Assembly (NCBI GenBank): GCA_964017065.1
Contig: OZ024785.1
Location: 16,277,174 to 16,341,173, forward strand
Direction of reading: 5' to 3'
DNA: 64,000 nucleotides
DNA from: Haliclona indistincta
Lineage: Eukaryota > Porifera > Demospongiae > Haplosclerida > Chalinidae
Part shown: in pieces, positions 34,813-48,934 of the stretch
How positions within the stretch are numbered: position 1 is the stretch's first letter
How the letters are laid out: each line of letters starts with the position of its first letter
The notes under the pieces: generated by a model
Told to the model about the DNA's origin: nothing
The model's input: only the letters and a program-made list of their open reading frames with translations
Databases searched by the model: none
Made by a program: the position numbers and the translations under genes

Positions 34813-35891
34813 AATGTGTTACTACATGGTGGTGGTGTATGAAGCTGTTTGAGTCATTGTTTTGTCAGAATGACAATAGATACCAACTCATGTGCTGCAG
34901 TATATCAGTGATATGAAGCACAGCTATGATCTATGGTTTATTGATGTAGTGAAACACAATTGGTCATGTACAATAACATAAAGTACGTACATACGTGTTA
35001 TACAGTGACATATACAGTGACACAGGTCATGATATAGATACCAGTTGATAGATATTGCATAATAGATACTCATGGTCATTTCATGAAGTGCGGCCATGTT
35101 GCTGTGGTACTAATGATATTGGATCATGTAGAGCTGAGAGGTAGGTTTGTGTGGGCGGTTCTTAGAACATAGTTCAATGGATTCCATTCCCTGTGCATCA
35201 GCTAGAACTGTGGGTTGATATAACACTGTTTCTTAGTACCAACATTGGCATCAACACCCACTCACTTGAGTTGTTGTAATCTTTGATTGAGTGGAGTGTG
35301 CATGAGGTGAAAAATGTTTATTGATTCGGTTGTATGCATTCTATAATAGTGACCTCATGGCAGCCACTAATGTGTAGTTATACATGTGTGTGGATACACA
35401 GGTTAGCTACATATCTAATATGCTGTGCTAGCTACTGAGTGTCTTTGGTTACATCTCCCTATCATGTTCAGTTACATCACTAATGGAGCTATATTGCTGT
35501 TTCATGTCCTGCTAGAGTGTGTAACACACAATACTGCAGCAGCTCATAATGTGTGTTAGTAGTGTCCTCTAGTGCTGCCTCCCCAGGGGATCACCCTGTC
35601 ATCATAGAGACGGCTAGCTGCTGCCTCATGTCCTAACTCACTCATTGCCAACTGCACACTTTCATAATTTATGCCTCACACTGTAGCTGATCGAGATATA
35701 ATAAGTATATTGCCTCATAATGTCTTATTTTTTAACTTTTACTAATGAGAAATCGAGGTACCACTACAATAGTGAAGTAGTGCAATGACCAAACCTGGCT
35801 ACAGATCTGGTGAGCTTGAAGCCATGCAGAAGTTCAAATTTTAAGTGCATTGCCTAACATTCTCTATTTCCAATGTGCAAGTTTCCGACGC

Positions 35892-35926
<35 letters not shown>

Positions 35927-37081
35927 TTAGCCTGTCCCTCTGCCATTTCCTGTTCATCGTTATGACATCAATCAGAAACACATTGTACACAATGTAATAA
36001 TGACATAATGCTATAATCTTTTAACAATTCTCTCTCACATACAGTGCTCTCTTGTTCCAGTGACAAGACAATATTTCTCGGAGAGCTACAGTAACTATGA
36101 TTAGCTCACTTCCACCATCCTACTAGTGCCACTGGCTACACTCATCATGGCCACTTCCTCAGATACCATGCATACTTGTGTGAAATATTTACAGAAAATT
36201 AATTGTAAAAATTTGTACGTTATTTCATTTCTCAGTAAACTTGGATTGGAACTTGGAACTGGAACTTGGAATGCACGCTATGGAACTTGGAATGTTTATC
36301 AAATACACCTCACTCATCATATGTTGCTCAGATATTGTCGTTCGATGAACTATTTAGTGAGCTAGCTATTTGTGAAGAATTAATTCCTTTTGCTTTTATC
36401 TTGTGAACTTCCAACAGTTGATATAATTATCTAACAGATGCGCAGGACACATTATTGTCAGTATTCTGGTTAATTCCGCAACACTACACAGGAGATTTGT
36501 TCTCTTTTTGCAAACATAAAAAGGAACAATCTACCATATTCTTCCTTAGTCTCACTTGCTTGTTAACTTGCGGTTAAGTGGATTAAATGCAAGATTGAGC
36601 AATAGTGAGCAGGCATTAGACAAACATTCAAGATAGCTGTAATAAATTGTTAGCTACTGACTAAGAGTTTGTAGTCTTTGTGTGAGCATAGTTAGCAATT
36701 ATTTCAGCTGGAACAAATGTTGGATCAGCGAATGTGTAATGATAAGCAATAAAATCAAATTCTCTTTCTTTATTCATTGATCATACATGTTTGTTGGTGA
36801 GTGAGCCAAGTAGCGTCCGATGCTGGACATGCGCGCAATGATTGAATTTACCTGCTTCACTACTGACGCTTTCCGCTATTTTTGAGGAATTCTTATTAGT
36901 TTGGGATGATTTAACTACAAGTAAAAGCACTAGTTAGGTTTGAACATGTAGTTTTATCCGGGGGCTGAGGGTATATAAGCGCCGCACAGTGCAGTGGAAC
37001 ACCATCAAACCAGTTATCAACAGCTAGTAGCACTCAAAATTCAATAGATCTTCAGTGATTTTATTTAATACCGCGAAGATT

Positions 37082-38336
37082 ATGGAGAGTCAAATTTTCT
37101 TGCTTGCCCTATTGTGTGGAGTTATTTGTGCTGTGCCAGTCACTCCGCCAGCGCCGCAATCTACAACTGAAGTGCGTACTAATGAAGCGTTATCAATGAA
37201 GTACCTTATTGACTTGACTGAGTGCTTCAGTACTGTTCCTAGTGGAGAAGAAATGCCTTTACATCAGCAGGAGAGCTGCTTGGCATCTATTGGAACTATT
37301 AGATTGAACACACCTCAGTCAATCAATGGGATACCAGCTAGTAAAGGTGCGTTAATTGATGCGCATTATATTCAATATTCATTAACTCTCTCTATTATTA
37401 CAGTTAATAAACTAACCAAGGGAGAAGTTAAACTGACATTTGAGCTAGTCAAGGATGACGATGCGCGTATTGACCTGTCAGTACACAGGCATCAAATCAC
37501 AGTGGTCCAATCCACTGAGCCATGCACTGTGTTGAATTCCACTATTCAACTATCAGTGCTTGCTAGAACCTCATCTAGAATGCATCTAGTCTCCAGTACT
37601 GTGTTACAGCAATCCAATACTACAGGCTGGATCAGGTTCAATGGACTCTCTTTACCTAAGTCATCATCTACTGGCTCCATTAAGCTGTTTCTAGTGGCTC
37701 ATAATACCTGTAACAATCAAATGGTTGATCTGCAAGAAATTGGTATAATATCATCTAGCAGTGAACTGGCAGCAGTCCTTGTGGCCTACTCTAATGCTAC
37801 TGATGAGATGGCCAAATCACTGAAGTCAACAATAGTTCAATCCATATCAAAGAGACTCACTAAGCGTGATGCTGGTTCAGGTGCACCTCAACTGATGGCG
37901 GCACCATCTGCTAACCCTAAAGCTCCCTGTGTAACACCTCCTCTCAGACCATGTCACAAGGTCCTATACAATGTGAGTATATCTTTCATCACTGATACGT
38001 ACTAATTATTAATGATTCTCTATCATTTTGCAGTTTTCACTTCAACCAGCGGTTGAGCATCTTCCAGTAAATACAACCCTTGTGTCTTCTCCAACCTATC
38101 TTGGCAACATATGTCGTGGATATTGCAGACATCCTCTTTCTGGTCTTCCTCACAATTTCCACAGCTCACTCCAAGCTCATCTCAGTATCACAGATAGTGA
38201 TCTTCGGAAGCCACCATGTGCTCCTATAGCATATAAATCACTAACAGTGATAATCAGAAGGATTGAAGGCAATATGATTACACTATTTAAGATTACTATA
38301 CCTGAGGCATCTGTTTCAGAATGTGGCTGTGTTTAA
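37082..38336 (+). CDS. TGF-beta-superfamily-like ligand 2
   Basis: Exons 37082-37346, 37404-37972, 38034-38336; 378 residues, phases closed. Nearly identical to ligand 1. Start taken at MESQIFLLALLC because it aligns with the other four genes, although an in-frame ATG lies upstream at 37055. Distinctive: CHKVLYN before the last intron, V for M in KSLTVIIRR, and SKRLTKR giving two basic pairs before the mature peptide. First intron 57 bp, stop-free and in frame. TATA box at 36972-36979. Same seven-cysteine pattern as ligand 1. Confidence 0.85.
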
Positions 38337-41300
38337 AATTGAACTGATTGAATAATGACTTATTATTAACTACACAGTAATGATTTTATTATACTGACTA
38401 TTCCATTCTATAATATTGTATATGTACATTGTTGAAAATAATCTTCATGAAATATTCAAATAGAATCTTGAGCTATACACATAAAATTTAGACGTGTTCT
38501 CACAGATTCTCAACTATTGGTACAGTTATACATTTGCTATATCTACTAGTAAGACTGTCTTTGTAAATTTATAGCCAGTAGGCAATAACAGAGTTATGAA
38601 GATTGTGCAATACATGTACAGCCTGGTCCCATCAGTGCATTGCAGATAGTGGTAGGATGATAAAGTTTAATTTGTTAACCAATTGAATCACTCCTATGGT
38701 AACATGTGCACACTTACTCACACACACAGAAACCATTGATATTTAAGCACACATGCAGTCCACTTCCTATCAGTAATTCAACTGAATGATTTTCACTAAA
38801 CAACATCCTAATTTACTAGCTCATTAAATTGATTATTCGAATAATCTTAGTTTATTTACAGCTCTTTTCATTTGATCATGTGCAAGGAAAACTATAAATC
38901 ACAATAAATTATTGTCCATATCAATCATAGTCTTGTGAGAAATATGCATTAATATTTTGCAATTGGTGTGCATGTCAACATGTTCTGTAGAAACAATTTA
39001 TTACTGATCTGACCATGGATGCATGATCATACCATTTTGATCGAGTGTGTTTATCAGTGTAGACACATGCCTGTCATGACAATAGAGATGTGCTCAACTG
39101 CAGTCTCTATATCTGTTGCATATTAAGTGATCTACATGCAGCTTCTCTGAAGCACTCCGCCCACCTTATCACTTTATACAGGTCTCTTGTATGACATAAA
39201 CTTTGATCACGCTTACTTATAAAATTTTCTTCAAAATTTTGATTCAATGTACATGTTTTGTTGTTTTATTGCTTCTACTAAATCTAAGTTATGAACTTGA
39301 TTATATACACACTAGTCATTGTTATAGTGTTTCTCACATACTGCATGGTCTCACAAGTCATGTTTGGTGTGATCTATACAGTGTATATACATGTTACCAG
39401 GTCACAATGCTGCACTGAACCATAGTCTGATGTGTAAGTGGTTAAAGTCCCACCTTTATACCTGTTAGTCACTTGTATGGACATTGCTAGTTAGTTTATG
39501 GCACTTTATCAGAGGTAGTAAAACCAAGCTATGGCAGGATAGTTTAGTTCGAATCTGATGCTGATTTGAAGTAACAACACTCATTATAATCATCATGGTA
39601 TTATCCTTTGACCTCTCATTATAGTAATGGCTGAATGCTAGCAGGTATTAGTCTATCAGAATACTTTGGCACAGTTGGTGATCTCACAATGATTGATTGC
39701 ATACTAAAAAGGCAACTAAAAGAGATGCTTATGATCATGATCTGCATTTGTGTTTTAAACAGCAGCTTTCATCTTCCTACACACATGCTGTAGTGATGTG
39801 GCATGCATGTATTAGCAAGGAATTGTTACTTTCTTCTTTTCCTCTATTGCTTAACTTCTAGTTCCTTGCTTAATAATTTCCTACTCTTTCTCTATCCCTT
39901 ATTTCACGACCAAAATTGTACCATAATTATGATATTTCCTGTCGTGTAACTTTAATGATAAGTGTTAACCATTATCTGCTGCTAGTTTTGATGCTTGATA
40001 TTATTATGCTTGTGATGTGATGTCAGGGTAGGGTAGAGTATTCTCTCGTCTGTCTCTGAAGCACTGTGGATATGCTTGGCTAGTTTGCATTATATTTTCA
40101 GGTGTGAATGGGATATTTGCAATGAAAATGGACAAGCCATTGCACACACTGACAGGACACAGTGATACAGTGACTGGGATCATTGTTAGTCCTGATGGAT
40201 CATACCCCATGGATTGAGTATACAGGTAGCTGCATGGTATAGCATCAGTAGTTATAGTTGCCAGTGAACAGTGGATAGTAAGTGGTTCCCCTTCATCAGT
40301 GTGGAAATCAGTACATGTAGTTCACACTATGATCACACACAGAGACATCATACTGATGAGAGAATATCACACACTCATATGTAACACACTCACACACACT
40401 CACACGACCACACTCTCACACATGACCACGTCTACTCTCTCTCACACTCACTTGTAGACCTACTGGCATCATGTCTCATTGTGCAACACTCTCTTCTCAT
40501 GAGAGGGAGAAGAGAGTGTTGCACAAGAGAATATCACCACTCTCAATGAAGCCTATCTATAGCTAAACTATAGAAATGCATTCTCATACATTAGGCAGTT
40601 TCACTAATTATTGCAAAGAGAATGGAATGATGATTGGTGCTAGTCTAGTCACACAGGAACACCTCTAGTAGACTAGTGATAGAGAGGACATGGCTGCCAT
40701 ATATACTGCCATGAACTGGATGCTTCATCAGGATGTAATATGATACATTATCTTCAATCTGTTAGTTTATTCTGCTCTACCACTTGCTACATGTGTTTCT
40801 GCACGATCAATAATATTTTTGCTTATGTTTTTCACAACTCTCTGCAATAAACATGTAAAATAAGTATTCTCCGCCTAGCATGCATCCTATAGCGATGATT
40901 GCTCATTATGCAGTGCTTCTATGAGAGTCAACATCCATTACTGTATCTCAGATAAAGATGGAGAATAAACATCAGTTAGAGTGCGGGACATATGAGCTGC
41001 TGAGTGCCAGTTGAAAGTGTTGTTTAGAGTGCAACACAACTTGAGAAGGCATACTAGACATGTACGGTATAATTATTAGATGTGTGTGTTATGACGGTCG
41101 TGTTTGTTGTCTGAAAATATTAGTTATTGAATTATTGTATCAAAGAAGAGCACTTGATGGTGGTCGGGGAGCCCCCAGTGAGTGACATGGCTTCAGGTAC
41201 TGCACTTAAAACCTCTTATCAATGGTAGTATTGTACTGTGAATATTCATGAGAAATTGCAACAGCTGGTATTGAGTGGGTATATCGTGCTGAGATCATTA

Positions 41301-43547
41301 TAGTGAGTGGGCGGTGATATAGATGAGCTTGTTATAGTTTAGTACTTGTTAGTAGCTACTTCAGTACTAAATCAATCAAGTGTCTTAGATTATACCAGCA
41401 AATATATATATTGTAGATACAACTGAACAATATATAATAGTGTTCATATAGGCACTGCACTCTGTATGGCGTACAATTTAATGATGGCTGACATCATAAT
41501 TTAACTATCTGTGTGACAGGACGTGTAGTTATTAATGGTTATAGACTATGGTAGTTATTATGGTAGCTATTAACCAAACTATGGTGGGTAAACAGGAAGC
41601 ATTGTCTCCTGGTGCAGTCTATAATGGAAACAATGATTATTGTGTGTCACAGAACTTGTTGAGATGCTGTTGGTCACCTGATGGACGGAAACTAGCAGCC
41701 GGCTCCACTGACAGGTGCCTCACACCATCACATATTAACACACTCACATTATCACACTCACATCTTACTATCACCATCACACGTCTCACCATCACACTCC
41801 CACTATCACATAATGCACTATTATCTTTCATCCCAGGTTTGTATACGTCGTATGGGACTCAGTGACAGGATACATTATCTATAAGTTACCTGGTCAGTGT
41901 TAATGATGTCTGCTTCCTGCTCTTCTATCCAACCCTCTCATTTCTACTTAACATCATGTGATGTGCTATACTGCTACACACACACATAGTTCACTATACC
42001 ACATCACACTCTGTACTTCCATACTGTACTATAGTGCTGATACTGGTAGCTTCATTAGGTGAATATTAGATACAACTGTGAGATAATATCATCTTGTTAA
42101 AACAAGTCAAGCCTGGATTTCCTCCAACAGAGCCCATACTACAGTAGTATACTAATACTAACCTATTGATGCAGCCATGCAGTGCTGTAACCATTCTATA
42201 ATGAATTGGAAGTGAAATAGAAGATCAAAAATGTAGATGAAGTTATTTATTCTAGTCACTGTCAGGATCAGTGTCAGGTTTGGGAATGTGCTCTTTCCAT
42301 GATAGTTCTACTGATGTGGCTTGAGTCATGGTCTCAGTGCTGATTCAGACGAAGCTCATCCCTTACAAGTGAGCGGCAATATTGTCACTGGTTCGTGGGA
42401 GATGTCAGCGCTGGGACTATTCATTGCAACATGATCCATGAGAGTGCTTCTCGTGACTATGGTACTACGACTGATGGACCTCACATTATTAAATATATTT
42501 CTCATCTAATATGAAGTGAATGTACATGTAATTATGATAGGTATTTGCTGAATGAGCTTCAATTATTATTAACATATTTCATTGTAATCGCTTTGATCAT
42601 CATCAGCCATCATGATATCTGAACAAGAAGTATGGTGAGCCCTTGATCCAATGGGTTGTTATCCTACTCAAGGTATTGATCTAATAATTTATTCTTGGTA
42701 TAATAATACATTGTATGGTAGTGTATACAACTAAGTGATATTGGTTGATGACAATGCGGCTGCCTACACAAATTCACAGTTATAGAGTACTTGTTTATCT
42801 TGCAAGAGCCTAATCTGATGATTATAAATAATATTGGATTGATTAAGAGTGGTTGTCTCTTAAGTGCTGTAAGTCACTAAATCATTAAGTAGGCAATTGA
42901 CAGCTATAGTGTTTGAACATGGGCCAGTGTCATTTCATTACTGGATGTCTGACTATTTCACTGAATTAAGACATGTTTTGTGTCATTTATCAACACATTA
43001 TACCAATGGTATTATCATTAGTGTCTGTCGAGAATGGTAATCTCAAATGGCAATCTCATGTGAATGTATTATTAACACTAGTAAACAAATACATTGTGCT
43101 AGATCCAACATAAGTACAGTATGTATTAGATAGTGCAGACTACTGTGAATCCTCATGTTACTATGGACCTACAACATATGATATGTAATGTTTACTGCTC
43201 TATAGCAAGCACCAAACATGCCTTCATGCTGAATCTAGGATTACACAGCTTGATTCCTTGTCTTGTACAACTCTTGCTTACTATTAATTTTGTCCATTGG
43301 CTGATATTGGAGCTGGTTGTACAGATCATATCTTGTTCCTTGAAGAGAGTTTCCTGCAAATCTAGTCAGGATGGAAGCCACTTGGCTTCATGAAGGATGT
43401 GGTGCATCCTAGTCCATCACTTAATTAGATCAACTAATTGATACGATGAGAAATAATAACACTAGAAACATGATACATGTTATCAAGCTGAGCTGGTATT
43501 TCTGGTGAACTATAGTGCACATTATGATCTTACTACACCTGCTCACA

Positions 43548-43758
43548 CACTGCAAAAACAAAAGTGGTAAATTACCACCCAAGCGGGAGCTATATGTTAG
43601 CGGGGAGATTTTACACCAAATTTAGTGGAGTTTTTACACTATGAAGTGGACAATGTCCACTGTAAGGCGTAAAAACTCCACTAAATTTGGTGTAAAATCT
43701 CCCCGCTAACATATAGCTCCCGCTAGGGTGGTAAATTACCACTTTTGTTTTTGCAGTG
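43548..43758. mobile_element. 211-bp hairpin MITE
   Basis: Almost perfect inverted repeat of about 85 bp arms starting CACTGCAAAAACAAAAGTGG and ending in its complement, around a loop of about 40 bp. Units 2 and 4 lack it at the same place, where the sequence reads GCTCACAGACCC. CA appears on both sides, so the duplication is about 2 bp. The family was not identified. Confidence 0.88.
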
Positions 43759-43849
43759 CAGACCCATATCAAGCAGGCAATGTGCCGCTATCCTAGCAAC
43801 ATGATGCATTACATCACTCTTAGTACCATGTTGCTCAATGTGGTTTATA

Positions 43850-43990
43850 GACCCGTTGCTATGGTATAGAGACCCGTTGCTATGGTATAGAGACTCGTTG
43901 CTATGGTATAGAGACCCGTTGCTATGGTATAGATACTCGTTGCTATGGTATAGAGACTCGTTGCTATGGTATAGAGACTCGTTGCTAATG
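43850..43990. repeat. 21-bp minisatellite, about 7 units
   Basis: Units GAGACCCGTTGCTATGGTATA with C/T variation. Expanded relative to the same site in units 2, 4 and 5. Confidence 0.93.
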
Positions 43991-46077
43991 TGTTACTACA
44001 TGGTGGTGGTGTGAGAAGCTGTTTGAGTCATTGTTTTGTCAGAATGACAATAGATACCAACTCATGTGCTGCAGTATATCAATGATATGAGGCACAGATA
44101 TGATCTATGGTTTATTGATGTTGTGAAACACAATTGGTCATGTACAATAACATAAAGTACGTACATACGTATTATACAGTGACATATACAGTGACACAGG
44201 TCATGATATAGATACCAGTTGATAGATATTGCATAATAGATACTCATGGTCATTTCATGAAGTGCGGCCATGTTGCTGTGGTACTAATGATATTGGATCA
44301 TGTAGAGCTGAGAGGTAGGTTTGTGTGGGCGGTTCTTAGAACATAGTTCAATGGATTCCATTCCCTGTGCATCAGCTGGAACTGTGGGTTGATATAACAC
44401 TGTTTCTTAGTACCAACATTGGCATCAGCACCCATCGCACTTGAGTTGTTGTAATCTTTGATTGAGTGGAGTGTGCATGAGGTGAAAAATGTTATATTGA
44501 TTCGGTTGTATGCATTCTATAATAGTGACCTCATGGCAGCCACTAATGTAGTTATACATGTGTGTGGATACAGGTTAGCTACACATCTAATATGCTGTGC
44601 TAGCTACTGAGTGTCTTTGGTTACATCTCCCTATCATGTTCAGTTACATCACTAATGGAGCTATATTGCTGTTTCATGTCCTGCTAGAGTGTGTAACACA
44701 CAATACTGCAGCAGCTCATAATGTGTGTTAGTAGTGTCCTCTAGTGCTGCCTCCCCAGGGGATCACCCTGTCAGCACAGAGCCGTACCTGAGCTAGATGC
44801 TGCCTCATGTCCTAGATTCCGCTAACTCACTCATTGCCAACTGCACACTTTCATAACGTTTGCCTCGCAATACACCTAATAGAGGCTAGCCTAATAGAGG
44901 CTAGCCTAATTTTTAATGAGAAATCAAGACACCAAGATATGATGTAGTGGAATGACCAAACCTGGCTACAGATCTGTATATTTTGAAGCCATGCTGAAGT
45001 TTCAAATGCTGAATTCAATAATAATTATTGTTTACTAAATTTCAGTGAATGTAATTTTAGAGCTTGTTTTCTGATAATCAATGATCCACACTACTCACGC
45101 CCTGTGTGTGTGTGTGTGCGTGTGTGTGTGTAGTTAGCCTGTCCCTCTGCCATTTCCTGTTTGTGAATCGTTATGACATCAATCAGAAACACATTGTACA
45201 CAATGTAATAATGACATAATGCTATAATCTTTTAACAATTCTCTCTCACATACAGTGCTCTCTTGTTCCAGTGACAAGACAATATTTCTCGGAGAGCTAC
45301 AGTAACTATGATTAGCTCACTTCCACCATCCTACTAGTGCTACTGGCTTCACTCATCATGGCCACTTCCTCATTCTTTAGTGATACCATACTTGTGTGGA
45401 AACCAGTTAAAATGTATATTTTTACACAAATTTTAAAAATTATATGATTATAAAAATTTATTGGGAAAATTTGTACGTTATATCATTTCTCAGTAAATTG
45501 CACGCATTGGAACTTGGAATGTTTATCAAATACACCTCACTCACCATTATGTTGCTCAGATATTGTCGCTTAGATGAACTATTTTAGTGAGCTAGCTGTC
45601 TAACTGTCACAGTATAATAGCTATTACAAAGAATTTGTAGTCTTCGTGTGAGCATGTGCTGTATATGGCTGTTATTTCAGCTACTATATTAGGAACAAAT
45701 GTTGGATCAGTGAATGTGTAATGATAAGCAATAAACTCAAATTCTCATTCTTTACGAATCATTGATCATGACATGTTTGGCGGTAAGTGCATGAGCCAAG
45801 TCGCGGGACACACGCGCAATGCGGATTGAATTTACCGGCTTCACTACTGCCGATGCTTCCGCTATTTCTGACGAATTCTTATTAGTTTGGGATGATTTAA
45901 CTACAAGTAAAAACACTAGTTAGGTTTGAACTTGTAGTTCTATCCGGTGGGGCTGAGGGTATATAAGCGCCGCACAGTGCAGTGGAACACCATCAAACCA
46001 GTCATCAACAGCTAGTAGCACTCAAGATTCAATAGATCTTCAGTGATTTTATTTAATACCGCTTAAAAATTAATATT

Positions 46078-47354
46078 ATGGAGAGTCAGGTTTTCTTGCT
46101 TGCCCTACTGTGTGGAGTTATTTATGCTGTGCCAGTCACTCCGCCAGCGCCGCAATCTACTACTGGCCATGGAGTGCGCACTAATGAAGCGTTATCAATG
46201 AAGTACCTTATGGACTTGACTGAGTGCTTCAGTACTGTTCCTAGAGGAGAAGAAATTCCTCTACAACAGCAGGAGAGCTGCTTGGCATCTATTGGAACTA
46301 TTAGATTGAACACAGCACGGTCAATCAGTGGGATACCAGCTAGCAAAGGTGCGTTGATTGATGCGCATTATATTCAATATTCATTAAGGCTCTCTTACAG
46401 TTAATAAACTAACCAAGGGAGAAGTTAAACTGACATTTGAGCTAGTCAAGGATGATGATGCTCGTATTGAGCTGTCAGTACACAAGCATCAAATCACAGT
46501 GGTCCAATCCACTGAGCCATGCGGAGTGTTGAATTCCACTATTCAACTATCAGTGCTTGCTAGAACCTCTTCTAGAATGCATCTAGTCTCCAGTACTGTG
46601 TTGCAGCAATCCAATACTACTGGCTGGATCAGGTTCAATGGACTCTCTTTACCTAAGTCAACATCTACTGGCTCTTTTAAGCTGTTTCTAGTGGCTCATA
46701 ATACCTGTAACGATCAAATGGTTGATCTACAAGATTTTGGTATAATATCATCTAACAGTGAGCTGGCAGCAGTCCTTGTGGCCTACTCTAATGCTACTGA
46801 TGAGATGGCCAAATCACTGGAGTCAACAATAGTTCAATCCATATCAAAGAGTCTCACTAAGCGTGATGCTGGTTCAGGTGTACCTCAACTGATGGCGGCA
46901 CCATCTGCTAACCCTAGAGCTCCCTGTGTAACACCTCCTCTCAAACCATGTCAGATGGTACCATATAATGTGAGTATTTATCAGTTCACATTCATTAATA
47001 TATCTTTCATCACTGATACATACTAATTAATGATTCTCTATCATTTTACAGTTTTCACTTCAACCAGCGGTTGAACATCTTCCAGTAAATACAACCCTTG
47101 TGTCTTCTCCAACCTATCTTGGCAACATATGTCGTGGATATTGCAGACATCCTCTTTCTGGTCTTCCTCACAATTTCCACAGCTCACTCCAAGCTCATCT
47201 CAGTATCACAGATAGTGATCTTCGGAAGCCACCATGTGCTCCTATAGCATATAAACCACTAACAATGATAATCAGAAGGATTGAAGGCAATATGATTAAG
47301 CTATTTAAGATTACTATACCTGAGGCATCTGTTTCAAAATGTGGCTGTGTTTAA
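46078..47354 (+). CDS. TGF-beta-superfamily-like ligand 3
   Basis: Exons 46078-46348, 46401-46969, 47052-47354; 380 residues, phases closed. Two extra residues (GH) follow QSTT near the N terminus. The first intron is 52 bp and out of frame, which confirms that it is a real intron in the whole family. Mature part keeps seven cysteines; it ends SKCGCV instead of SECGCV and has K for T in NMIKLFK. The second intron has an extra stretch of about 24 bp shared with ligand 5. TATA box at 45960-45967. Confidence 0.85.
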
Positions 47355-47977
47355 AAATTGAACTTAATTGATTTTATTATTTAAATTAACTACACAGAAA
47401 TGATTTTATTTTACTGACTATTCCATTCTATATTGACGTGTATTATATATTATCATTATAACATTTGAATATAAAATAATCTTTATGATAAACAACTCAA
47501 TTTTAATAACAACAAAACAGTAAGCCAGTAAACCTAGGCAAAGTATACAGAAATAAAAGATACTAAAACAACAAAAACCAACAACATAAGTACACACATC
47601 ATCAGTAATTCAACGTAATGATTTTTACTATTTTTACTAAGCAACGTCCTAATGTACTAGCTCATTAAAATGATTATTCGAATAATGTTAGTCCCTTTAT
47701 AGCTCTTTTAATTTGACCATGTTGCAAAGAAGACAAGTGTGAGAAATGTACATTAATTTCTTGCAATTGGTGTAGAAACAATTTATTGCTGATCTGATAA
47801 TGGATGTATGATTGTAGACCTACTGGCATCATGTCTCATTGTGCAACACCTTCTTCTCATGAGAGGGTCACACACCACTCTCAATGAAGCCTATCTATAG
47901 CTACACTATAGAAATGCATTCTCATACCATTAGGCAGTGTCATTAATTATTGCAAAGAGAACGGAATGATGATTGGT

Positions 47978-48218
47978 ACTAGTCTAGTCACACCTCTAGT
48001 AGGCTGGGGATATAGAGAGGAACTGACTAGTCTAGTCACACCTCTAGTAGGCTAGTGATATAGAGAGGAACTGACTAGTCTAGTCACACCTCTAGTAGGC
48101 TAGTGATATAGAGAGGAAATGACTAGTCTAGTCACACCTCTAGTAGGCTAGTGATATAGAGAGGAAATGACTAGTCTAGTCACACCTCTAGTAGGCTAGT
48201 GATATAGAGAGGAAATGG
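47978..48218. repeat. 48-bp tandem repeat, 5 units
   Basis: Units of 48 bp starting ACTAGTCTAGTCACACCTCT. Other units carry this sequence once (for example near 22799, 30820 and 55660), so the expansion is local to unit 4. Confidence 0.93.
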
Positions 48219-48934
48219 CTGCTATACACTTTCATTTCCTTTAATTAGCTTCATCAGGATGTAGTATGATAGACATACCTTCGGCCTGTTAGTCTATTCC
48301 TTGCTATCTATCACATAGTGTGTTAGTATACATGCCTTCTACAACTTGCTACATGATGCATGTCCATGTAAACATGCATCGTGGCAATATGATGTCTGCT
48401 CAATCATACTCCATATTTTCATGGAGTGTTTGTTTCCTGTTCAAGTGATGATGTTCACACCATGCCAGCACCAGTGCATCCATGTGTGTCATCTTGTGTC
48501 TCAAGATAAACCTCCTTATCCTGTTGTATTTCAGCTAAACTTCCATATCCACTACCGCATGCCTGTCAGCTAACATCCTATAGTTATATCATTCACTTCC
48601 CATGTTGTGGATAAACCATGTTCACTCACATTACCTCACCAACATATAACTAATTATAGCTTATTAAGGATTGCTAATACTGTTACTATAATTAGAAATG
48701 CAGTCTGTGTATTACCTTCAATTTAGGCAAATAGGTTTGTTTGTCTATAATTAGTGATGTTCATGCTTACAATAAGAAAAATATCGATAATTTCTACTCA
48801 TATTTAGAGATCAGTCTACACTACTTGTATAATTTGGATGGTTTGTAAAAGATAACTTTAATTAATGACTGTTAGAATTAAATTTGTACTTATTATTAAT
48901 TTTTTTAATGATAGCTGCTACAATACTACATGCT

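Larger units (their letters stand above)
30285..36094 (+). pseudogene. SNRNP40 3'-half copy in unit 2
   Basis: Relics of exon 8 (30285-30408, stop codons, DKPLHTLS and DTVTGISVS still readable), exon 9 (about 31153-31225, deletion), exon 10 (about 32770-32831, NLLRCCWSPGGRKLAAGSAD intact), exon 11 (32980-33045, internal changes, end lost) and a fully preserved last exon (36045-36094). Exons 1-7 are absent, so it cannot encode the protein. Confidence 0.85.
28640..37081. other. Spacer between ligand genes 1 and 2 (duplicated unit 2)
   Basis: 8.4 kb: AT-rich 3' flank of ligand 1 (to about 29,800), then sequence homologous to SNRNP40 intron 7 onward (about 29,940) with exon relics, a 942-bp insertion at 31541-32482, a 21-bp minisatellite at 34748-34812 and the ligand 2 promoter. 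Apart from the relics I see no independent gene. Confidence 0.7.
40102..45305 (+). pseudogene. SNRNP40 3'-half copy in unit 3
   Basis: Exon 8 relic (about 40102-40226, DKPLHTLTGHSDTVTG readable), exon 9 relic (about 40978-41049), exon 10 (about 41655-41716, SPDGRKLAAGSTD), exon 11 relic (41838-41910) and an intact last exon (45256-45305). Exon 10 here keeps a cleaner reading than in unit 2. No exons 1-7. Confidence 0.85.
38337..46077. other. Spacer between ligand genes 2 and 3 (duplicated unit 3)
   Basis: 7.7 kb collinear with the previous spacer: ligand 3' flank (to about 39,640), SNRNP40 3' relics, a 211-bp hairpin MITE at 43548-43758, minisatellite 43850-43990, a (GT)n, then the ligand 3 promoter. 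It lacks the 942-bp insertion of unit 2. Confidence 0.7.

Noticed and set aside
37055..37081. Upstream in-frame ATG for ligand 2 (and 59739 for ligand 5)
   Set aside because: All five genes align at MES/MDS followed by the signal peptide. The upstream codons would place polar residues before it and are not conserved.
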